From Desulfofalx alkaliphila DSM 12257 (lineage in GTDB: Bacteria; Bacillota; Desulfotomaculia; Desulfotomaculales; Desulfohalotomaculaceae): a DNA stretch of 64,000 nucleotides. The notes beneath the pieces are model-generated. The model made no database searches. It worked only from the letters and a program-made list of their open reading frames with translations, and was not told the DNA's origin. Made by a program: the position numbers and the translations under genes. Below, piece by piece: positions 26,438 through 32,863 of this stretch. The first letter of the stretch is position 1; every line of letters starts with the position of its first letter. The stretch covers positions 27,967 through 91,966 of the forward strand of contig NZ_JONT01000012.1 of assembly GCF_000711975.1 (NCBI RefSeq), written 5' to 3'.

Positions 26438-26955
26438 GGGGTGATATAATGGCCCGACGGCCAATGGCGGCGGGGATTTCGGTATGCCCGTTCAGGAATA
26501 CTGGCACTGCTAAAATGATGGCGGTAAATGGTAGAAGGATTGCGGGATGTGAAACATATAACTATCATCATTTGTCAACTTGCAGCGAAATAACCAGAAA
26601 TACTGGGAGAGATAAGGAACTTTACCACTCAAAAAGAAGGCTTATAATAAAATCTTTTAAAAAAACACCCCCACTATCATTCACATGACAGCATTTTTGT
26701 CATGGCTGTACTAAAATTTACATAGGTCATGCAAAGCTATTAATTTTGTCGCAGTGATGACAAATATTAATGGGCAGGCAGTAGAATAGTTTTACATAGG
26801 GAAAGTTGCAACTAATATTAATCCCTAATACCATAGAATTGAGGTGATAGGTGGATTAAAGACTTAATTACATTAGTATATTATAATAAAATCTTAGTTT
26901 TTTAGTTTTTTGCTTGTCTTGATTATTACTTACTTAAGAATGTGGGGTGTTTATT
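26438..26955. other. Gene-poor gap after alr
   Basis: An open frame from ATG 26449 (after AAGGGGTGATATA) to 26688 gives a 79-aa product with no recognisable motif and atypical composition; it may be a decayed gene, perhaps of the antitoxin that often follows alr. A short dyad CATGACA/TGTCATG sits at about 26685-26703. The 15-mer TTATAATAAAATCTT occurs at 26642 and again at 26881. TTTACATAGG also occurs twice (about 26718 and 26793). No terminator or clear promoter was found. Confidence 0.4.
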
Positions 26956-28026
26956 TTGGGTCAGACACAACTAGCCAAACAACAAACTAGCTTGGTAGAT
27001 ACCGTCATTAAATCTATACCCGGACTAATTTTAGTGGCCCTGGTGGGTTACGGGGCAGTTCAAGCAGACGGCTGGATGTCAGCCAACGCCAAATCCGTTA
27101 AAAGTGCCTTGAGCTTGAACTACGTTTTCATAGCTATCCTTGCCGGTATGCTAATTAGAAATACTGTGGGTGTGCCCACTGTATTTGAACCCGGTTTAAA
27201 ATACTCAACAATTTTTACCAAAACCGGTATCGTAATTATGGGTACTAAATACACTTGGGCCAGCTTGGTTCAGGTGGGTGCCGTAAGTATGGTTTTCATC
27301 GCAGTATTTTTATTCGGTACAGTATGGGTATTATTCAAGTTTATGCCTAAGTTTAAGCTGTCTGATAAATTGGGCGGCTGTTTAGCAGCAGGTTTTTCAA
27401 TTTGTGGTGTTTCTGCCACCGTTGCCACCGGTCCTGCCATTCGGGCCAAGGGGCAAGAAATGGCTTACGCCATTGCAGCTATCTTAATCTTTGGTTTGGG
27501 AATGCTGTTTATACTGCCACCCATTGGTAAATTAATCGGTTTAACAGATGTGGAATTTGGTGCCTGGGCCGGTGTGGCCATTGTAAACTCCGCTCAGGTG
27601 TTGGCAGCAGGTTTTGCCTTTGGTGAAGAGGCCGGTTTAGTGGCCGGTATCTATAACATGGGTAGGGTCGTTCTGTTACCCCTGGTTGTACTATATATTG
27701 TAATGCACGTATTGGGTCGTGAGTCCAAAGAAGCCGGTGAAATCAATAAAACCCAGTTTGTTATGGATAAGTTTCCCGTGTTTGTGTTGGCGTTCTTAGC
27801 TCTAATGGCGCTGAACACTGCCGGTGCATTTAGCCCTGAGGAACTTAAAACTGCATCTAAGCTTATGGATTACGCCTTTACACTGGGCTTTGCCAGTATT
27901 GGTTTAACCACCCGGTTTAGTGATATGAAGGCCGCAGGTAAAGACGGTTTGATTCTCGGCTTCATGGTAGCTTTAATTAAAGCTGTTCTTGCCCTGGCGG
28001 TTATCAAACTGATTTTACCCCTATAA
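26956..28026 (+). CDS. YeiH/UPF0324 family putative sulfate or anion exporter
   Basis: 356 aa from TTG 26956 (GGGG 8 bases upstream; GTG 26947 is the alternative). About ten membrane segments. Family landmarks are AILAGMLIRNTVG, KTGIVIMGTKYTWASL, a GGCLAAGFSICGVSATVATGPAI block and NSAQVLAAGFAFGEEAGLVAGIYNMGRVVLLP. The YeiH family is linked to sulfur compounds in some bacteria (TauZ-like, LysR-regulated), but transport has rarely been shown. The 55-aa gene just downstream is probably a partner. Confidence 0.82.
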   Translation: MGQTQLAKQQTSLVDTVIKSIPGLILVALVGYGAVQADGWMSANAKSVKSALSLNYVFIAILAGMLIRNTVGVPTVFEPGLKYSTIFTKTGIVIMGTKYTWASLVQVGAVSMVFIAVFLFGTVWVLFKFMPKFKLSDKLGGCLAAGFSICGVSATVATGPAIRAKGQEMAYAIAAILIFGLGMLFILPPIGKLIGLTDVEFGAWAGVAIVNSAQVLAAGFAFGEEAGLVAGIYNMGRVVLLPLVVLYIVMHVLGRESKEAGEINKTQFVMDKFPVFVLAFLALMALNTAGAFSPEELKTASKLMDYAFTLGFASIGLTTRFSDMKAAGKDGLILGFMVALIKAVLALAVIKLILPL

Positions 28027-28053
28027 TGATTAGCTGAGCAGGAGGTGCCATTG

Positions 28054-28221
28054 ATGACTGAAGAGAAAAAAAATGCTACCGTTGTAAATAACAGTGTAGA
28101 TGAAGATAACAAAAAGGCTCTCGAAGAAGCTAGGGCAGCGGACAGAAAGGTGCGCAGACAGGATTATGCGGTAATAATTTTGGGCTGTTCGCTGGTTTTA
28201 CTGGCTAAGCTTTTCTCATAA
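28054..28221 (+). CDS. Small single-pass membrane protein, partner of the YeiH-type transporter
   Basis: 55 aa, 27 bases after the transporter stop, with a strong GAGCAGGAGG site and ATG 28054. The N-terminal 37 residues are highly charged (TEEKKNATVVNNSVDEDNKK, then EEARAADRKVRRQD), followed by one membrane helix AVIILGCSLVLLAKLF at the C-terminus. Topology: cytoplasmic charged domain, C-terminal anchor. No known family; the terminator-like hairpin after it suggests a two-gene operon. Confidence 0.7.
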   Translation: MTEEKKNATVVNNSVDEDNKKALEEARAADRKVRRQDYAVIILGCSLVLLAKLFS

Positions 28222-28247
28222 GTATAAAATGTAGGTTACCGGGAGAA

Positions 28248-28287
28248 ACAAATGGCAGGTAGAAGTTGAGCTTCGCCTGCCATTTGT
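28248..28287. terminator. Terminator after the transporter operon
   Basis: ACAAATGGCAGG pairs with CCTGCCATTTGT across a 16-base loop that can itself fold (GAAG/CTTC). It lies in the gap before the UspA gene. Confidence 0.6.
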
Positions 28288-28328
28288 ATATCAATTTTTG
28301 ACACTTGCTGATAACGGAGGATAAAGCC

Positions 28329-28778
28329 ATGTATAAAAATATATTGCTGGCCATGCATGGGGAAGAGGTTAACTTTGATCAGCTTATTAAACAAACCTTG
28401 TATTTGGTGGAAAGGTCCCAATGCAAGATTACCTTGCTCAATGTTATAGAAACCAATTTAATTCACTACGGGGAGGTGGATACGCTTCTCACTGCCACTG
28501 CAAAACAGCGGTTTATTGACTACATAAATGAAATTGGTAGGGAACAATCCCAAAAGGTGCTGCAAGCCTTTACAGAGTCAGCCTCCCAGAAAGGCATTCA
28601 GTTCAATTGGAAAACCAGAGAGGGCAAGCCCGCCGATGAAATAATAAAAGAATTAAAGGAGAACAACTATGATCTTGTGGTGTTAGGCACTAAAGAACCC
28701 GGCCCGGGAAATACCTCCAGCCGGGTAAAGGAAAGACTGGCCAAAGATCACCTCTGCACAGTATTAATGGTAAAATAG
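28329..28778 (+). CDS. Universal stress protein, UspA family
   Basis: 149 aa from ATG 28329, with CGGAGG upstream. The UspA fold pattern is MYKNILLAMHGEEVNFDQLIKQTLYLVERSQCKITLLNV and later NYDLVVLGTKEPGPGNTSSRVKERLAKDHLCTVLMVK. The ATP-binding G-x2-G-x9-G-S/T motif is degenerate (GTKEPGPGN), so nucleotide binding is uncertain. Follows the transporter operon but has its own ribosome site. Confidence 0.85.
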   Translation: MYKNILLAMHGEEVNFDQLIKQTLYLVERSQCKITLLNVIETNLIHYGEVDTLLTATAKQRFIDYINEIGREQSQKVLQAFTESASQKGIQFNWKTREGKPADEIIKELKENNYDLVVLGTKEPGPGNTSSRVKERLAKDHLCTVLMVK

Positions 28779-28861
28779 ATGATAAATCAAAGAGACGACG
28801 CAGTTCCAGCAAAAGGGCCATGGCAAGGAGGGTTTTAAAAAGAGCAAGGAGAAGTAAGTAA
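28763..28861 (+). other. Open frame for a very basic Arg/Lys/Ser peptide overlapping the 3' end of the UspA gene
   Basis: In the -1 frame relative to UspA, the last bases of uspA and the 80 bases after its stop read DDKSKRRRSSSKRAMARR and then RARRSK, ending at TAA 28859. No ATG/GTG/TTG with a ribosome site is seen, except an internal ATG at about 28829. It could be a C-terminal extension reached by frameshift, or chance. Confidence 0.25.
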
Positions 28862-28929
28862 AAAGCCAGATCTTTTTCTGCCCAATGGACAATATAATAA
28901 ATATAGAATAGTTATGTGAGGTGCTTTCG

Positions 28930-29412
28930 TTGAACGGCAGACCCCAAATACATATTGAGACACCAAAGGAAGAAAAGGATAAATTAATTAAATGGTACGG
29001 CTGGATTACCATTTTAGTAATATGTATTACGCCCCTTGTGCTGGTGTTTTTACCTTTATTGATGTTAAATACCAGCAAAATCAATAAAATGTTAAAAGAA
29101 TCCCGGGTGCCGGAAGTTGACTGGCTGTCTGGCAGGGCACAAGAGGTAAACTTTGGATTAAAAAATGAAGACGGTGTAGATTCAGTGCAGGGTGAAATAA
29201 TTGTGCAGGATGAAGAAGGACAATTGATAAAATGTACCTTTCTAAAGTATGTGGGTAAAGATACTAAAATACTGCCGGAGATCAAAGAATCCAACCTATT
29301 GGAAATAACTGGAAAAATGGACAAAGAAGACAAGGTCTTTTTAATTAGAAATGTCAGAGTTGTAGAAACGGAAAAAGTATACACCACAGAACCGGTCTTA
29401 TCAGTTTATTAA
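28930..29412 (+). CDS. Single-pass membrane protein, unknown
   Basis: 160 aa from TTG 28930 (GTGAGGTG 6 bases upstream). After a short charged N-terminus, one long membrane segment spans about 26-50 (ITILVICITPLVLVFLPLLML). The rest is an extracytoplasmic or cytoplasmic beta-rich domain (EIIVQDEEGQLIKCTFLKYVGKD, LEITGKMDKEDKVFLIRNVRVVE), reminiscent of an OB-like barrel. No named family. A strong terminator follows. Confidence 0.65.
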   Translation: MNGRPQIHIETPKEEKDKLIKWYGWITILVICITPLVLVFLPLLMLNTSKINKMLKESRVPEVDWLSGRAQEVNFGLKNEDGVDSVQGEIIVQDEEGQLIKCTFLKYVGKDTKILPEIKESNLLEITGKMDKEDKVFLIRNVRVVETEKVYTTEPVLSVY

Positions 29413-29460
29413 AAACCAACTAGTTGCAGGCAGCTGCCCAACTAGGTTGGTTTTTGTTTT
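29411..29460. terminator. Terminator
   Basis: AAAAACCAACTAGTTG pairs with CAACTAGGTTGGTTTTT around GCAGGCAGCTGCC, then a T-rich run. Confidence 0.8.
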
Positions 29461-29537
29461 TAAAGCAAGGCTGTCAGAGGCTTTGCTCTCCTATATGGCT
29501 GGGATTTAGGAATAGGTTGTAAACGGGGGAGGTTATT

Positions 29538-30077
29538 TTGAAAGGTGTATTTAGAACATCGGTTGATAAAGCAGACTTTAAATACACACTCATAATTATA
29601 ACGGCTCTACTGTTTTTTGTGGGAGCAGTGTATTTAAGTACCAATGTAATGGTGGAAAATAGGTATCAAAAAGCCGTGGCTAGGCTAAAGGAAGAAAAAT
29701 GGGAAGAGGCAGCATTAATTTTAAGCCACATGCCCAACCATAAGGACGGAGAAATACTAAAAAGATATGCCCTGGCAAGGGATGAAATGGAATTTAAAAG
29801 CCAACCTGAGCTTGTTGAAACGGGCTATGTCACCGTGCTAAGACTTCTATATGAAATCCCGGATCACTATCAGGGGGACTTCAAAGAAGACATAGACAGA
29901 CTAAAAGTGCTGGTATTGGCAAAGAGGGAGCAGGCCATTAAAGAAGGGGCCGTTCAACCCCACTTTTTATATTTCGATGATAGCTCTGTGCAAAAGGTGT
30001 ATGCTGTTCGCCTTGGAGATAAAGATTTATTCTATGAGAGAAGTTACCTTGTACCCAACTTTGAAGTGCTTGACTAA
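29538..30077 (+). CDS. Membrane-anchored hypothetical protein
   Basis: 179 aa from TTG 29538 with GGGGGAGG upstream. One N-terminal membrane helix (about 16-33, LIIITALLFFVGAVYLST), then a helical region that resembles a TPR-like repeat (RYQKAVARLKEEKWEEAALILSHM). The C-terminal part is mixed. It likely faces outside. No family recognised. Confidence 0.65.
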   Translation: MKGVFRTSVDKADFKYTLIIITALLFFVGAVYLSTNVMVENRYQKAVARLKEEKWEEAALILSHMPNHKDGEILKRYALARDEMEFKSQPELVETGYVTVLRLLYEIPDHYQGDFKEDIDRLKVLVLAKREQAIKEGAVQPHFLYFDDSSVQKVYAVRLGDKDLFYERSYLVPNFEVLD

Positions 30078-30204
30078 GGGCATATCCGGCCCTATTCCTT
30101 TGGCTTTGTCACCGTCTGTCTATTGCAGTAATTGCTTGGCTTGAGACTAACTTCACTGGAGCAGTGCTACACCGGCTGTATAAACTGTTTTCCCTTGGTT
30201 TATG

Positions 30205-30234
30205 TTGACAGACAAGGGCAGTTAAGTTTATTAT
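30205..30234 (+). promoter_or_regulatory. Sigma-A promoter for the metallophosphoesterase at 30263
   Basis: TTGACA, 18-base spacer, TATTAT; predicted start near 30241, just ahead of the CGGGGGG ribosome site. Confidence 0.6.
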
Positions 30235-30262
30235 TAACTAAAATTTCCGGGGGGCTGCTGCA

Positions 30263-31000
30263 GTGAAACTATTTGCCATTAGTGACGTGCATTTATCCTT
30301 TGATGCTCCAGTGGACCCTAATAATTGGGATGCTGTGACGGCCTATAAGCCGATGGATGAATGCAGCATAGAGTGGAAAGAACACTATAAAGAATTATAT
30401 TATAACTGGTGTGATATGGTGGGCGATGAAGACGTGGTACTGATGCCCGGTGATATATCCTGGGCCACTAAGTTGAACCAAACGGTACATGATATGAATT
30501 ATTTAGGGATGCTGCCGGGACTGATTATTGCTGTGCCCGGAAATCACGATTATTGGTGGCAAAGTCTCACTAAAGTACGTGCAGCACTGCCCGCCAACAT
30601 GCAGGTTATTCAAAACGACCACATTATTTTAGACAACATTGCCATATGCGGCACCAGGGGGTGGGTGTGCCCCAATAACGGCGGTGGCTTCACTGAACAT
30701 GACGAGAAGATTTATAAACGGGAAATCATTAGACTGGAAAACTCGCTGAGCAGTGTAAAACAGCCAGTGGAAGAAATAATAGTGCTGATGCACTATATGC
30801 CCACCAACGAAAAGCATGAACGGTCAGGATTTATCGAAGTGCTGGAAAAATACAAGGTCAGCACTGTATTGTACGGCCATCTACATTCCCGCGCTCAAAG
30901 GTATCGTTTGCCGGACACCGCCTGGGGAATTAATTTTCACCTTGTAAGTGCGGATTATGTTAAGTTTACACCGGTGCTGATTCGAGATACAAATCTTTAA
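30263..31000 (+). CDS. Calcineurin-like metallophosphoesterase
   Basis: 245 aa from GTG 30263. Complete phosphoesterase motif set: FAISDVHLSF, VLMPGDISWA, VPGNHDYWW, IVLMHYMPTN and LYGHLHS. All metal ligands are present, unlike the degenerate protein at 8618. It belongs to the family often annotated only as metallophosphatase in Firmicutes; substrate unknown. Own promoter at 30205. Confidence 0.85.
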   Translation: MKLFAISDVHLSFDAPVDPNNWDAVTAYKPMDECSIEWKEHYKELYYNWCDMVGDEDVVLMPGDISWATKLNQTVHDMNYLGMLPGLIIAVPGNHDYWWQSLTKVRAALPANMQVIQNDHIILDNIAICGTRGWVCPNNGGGFTEHDEKIYKREIIRLENSLSSVKQPVEEIIVLMHYMPTNEKHERSGFIEVLEKYKVSTVLYGHLHSRAQRYRLPDTAWGINFHLVSADYVKFTPVLIRDTNL

Positions 31001-31042
31001 ATATATAATGCCCCGGCAGAGGCAGTGGGCAAATGTTGCCCT

Positions 31043-31072
31043 TTGGCAGTTATGGAGGCGGTGTTGTATAAT
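31043..31072 (+). promoter_or_regulatory. Sigma-A promoter positioned for a leaderless transcript
   Basis: TTGGCA, 18-base spacer, TATAAT. The expected start, 7 bases after the -10, is the A of ATG 31079. Confidence 0.6.
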
Positions 31073-31078
31073 AAATAG

Positions 31079-31333
31079 ATGAAAAAGAAGTGGTATTATG
31101 TTTACATACTACGTTGCTGCGACAATTCACTTTACACCGGGTACACCGTAGATATTGAGCATCGACTGCGGGAACACAATGAGGGTCGGGGCAGTAAATA
31201 TGTACGCTCGCGGCTGCCTGCAGTATTGGTGTATTATGAAATTTATCCCAGTAAAGAATCGGCCATGGCCAGGGAAGTGGAGTTAAAAAAACTCCCCCGA
31301 AAAAAGAAACTGCAGTTAATAAGGCAGTATTAA
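31079..31333 (+). CDS. GIY-YIG domain nuclease-like protein (UPF0213/YhbQ-like)
   Basis: 84 aa, a stand-alone GIY-YIG domain. YYVYILRCCDNSLYTGYT is the GIY...YIG pair, then the conserved RLREHN, and ESAMAREVELKKL with the catalytic-type Glu. YhbQ-family proteins are linked to DNA repair but are poorly studied. There is no proper Shine-Dalgarno sequence at usual spacing, and a good promoter places the transcript start on the ATG itself. Confidence 0.85.
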   Translation: MKKKWYYVYILRCCDNSLYTGYTVDIEHRLREHNEGRGSKYVRSRLPAVLVYYEIYPSKESAMAREVELKKLPRKKKLQLIRQY

Positions 31334-31358
31334 TTACGGATTTGGAGGACTATTTAAC

Positions 31359-32861
31359 ATGCATTACATAAGCACTAGGGGACAAACCGAGCCGGTGGTT
31401 TCAGCACAGGCAATAAAGCAGGGCATTGCGCCCGATGGGGGCTTATTTGTACCGGAGCGCAAGGTGTCAGTGGACCTTAACCAACTGCATAAAATGGTGG
31501 GTGCCGGCTATGCAGAGGTGGCTGAGCAAATTCTATCTCTCTACCTTGTGGACTATACCCCCGAAGAAGTGGCCCAATGTGTACAGGGTGCTTACGGGGA
31601 AGGAAAATTTGATCACCGGGACATAGCACCGGTTTACTCGCTCAATGAAAACCTGCATGTGTTGGAGCTGTGGCATGGGCCTACCTGTGCCTTTAAGGAT
31701 ATGGCACTACAGATACTACCCCATTTGTTAACTAAGGCTGCCCAGAAAACCGGAGAAAAGGACGAAATAGTAATCTTGGTGGCCACCTCCGGAGATACCG
31801 GGAAAGCGGCATTGGAGGGTTTTAAAGATGTGCCGGGAACAAAAATAATTGTTTTCTTCCCCCAAGAAGGTGTCAGCCAGGTGCAGCGGCTGCAAATGAT
31901 CACCCAGGCCGGCAATAATGTCTGGGTGGTGGCGGTGCAGGGCAACTTTGATGATGCCCAAAGCGGTGTAAAACAAGTATTTGGTGACCTTGAATTTAAC
32001 CAAAGGCTGGCCCAAAGGCACTATAAACTGTCATCGGCCAACTCCATTAATTGGGGACGCTTAGTGCCCCAGGTGGTATACTACTTTTCTTCATACCTAA
32101 AACTGGTGGAGAAAAAACAGTTGGCAATGGGCGAACCCGTCAACTTTGTGGTGCCCACCGGCAACTTTGGCAACATTCTCGCGGGCTACTACGCCAGGCA
32201 AATGGGTTTACCGGTAAAACGATTAATTTGTGCCGCCAATGCCAACAATGTACTTACCCACTTTATTGGCACCGGGATATATGACCGTAACAGGGAATTT
32301 TTAAAAACAATATCCCCCTCCATGGACATATTAATTTCCAGCAATTTAGAAAGGCTGCTGTTTGAACTTACAGACGGTGACGGGGCCCAGGTGCGCAAGT
32401 GGATGGGGCAATTAAAAGATACAGGTAAATATCAGGTGGATGACATTACCAAACAAAGGGTGCAAGACATTTTCTGGTCTGCACACGCATCCGACAGGGA
32501 TACCTTAGAAACAATTGCAGAGGTTTGGCACCGCCATAACTACCTGGTGGATACTCACACCGCAGTGGCTTTTAGGGTCTACAATGATTATAAAGAGCAA
32601 ACGGGCGATACCACAAAAACCGTCATTGCCTCCACTGCCAGCCCCTTTAAGTTTAACACCAGTGTTGCGGAGGCGGTTTTGGGTAAAGAGAAGGTGATTG
32701 ATAAAAGTGAGTTTGCCTTGCTTGATGCCCTGTCCAAGCATACCGGCTGGCAAATTCCTGCGGGATTAAGGAACTTAGACCAAAAAGAAATACTGCACAA
32801 AAAAATAACGGCCAAAGACGGCATTGGTACCGCTGTGGCCGATATTCTAGAGGCAGATTAA
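31359..32861 (+). CDS. thrC: Threonine synthase
   Basis: 500 aa, the long bacterial type. N-terminal MHYISTRGQ, then LWHGPTCAFKDMALQ with the PLP lysine, VATSGDTGKAALEGF, VPTGNFGNILAGYYA (phosphate cup) and SANSINWGRL. It converts O-phosphohomoserine to threonine. AGGAGG-like site (TTGGAGGAC) before ATG 31359. Its stop is 2 bases from that of the converging gene, with no hairpin between. Confidence 0.94.
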   Translation: MHYISTRGQTEPVVSAQAIKQGIAPDGGLFVPERKVSVDLNQLHKMVGAGYAEVAEQILSLYLVDYTPEEVAQCVQGAYGEGKFDHRDIAPVYSLNENLHVLELWHGPTCAFKDMALQILPHLLTKAAQKTGEKDEIVILVATSGDTGKAALEGFKDVPGTKIIVFFPQEGVSQVQRLQMITQAGNNVWVVAVQGNFDDAQSGVKQVFGDLEFNQRLAQRHYKLSSANSINWGRLVPQVVYYFSSYLKLVEKKQLAMGEPVNFVVPTGNFGNILAGYYARQMGLPVKRLICAANANNVLTHFIGTGIYDRNREFLKTISPSMDILISSNLERLLFELTDGDGAQVRKWMGQLKDTGKYQVDDITKQRVQDIFWSAHASDRDTLETIAEVWHRHNYLVDTHTAVAFRVYNDYKEQTGDTTKTVIASTASPFKFNTSVAEAVLGKEKVIDKSEFALLDALSKHTGWQIPAGLRNLDQKEILHKKITAKDGIGTAVADILEAD

Positions 32862-32863
32862 AA

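Noticed and set aside
26449..26688. Gene for an antitoxin after alr
   Set aside because: The frame has a ribosome site but no ribbon-helix-helix or AbrB pattern; kept only as a note in the gap entry.
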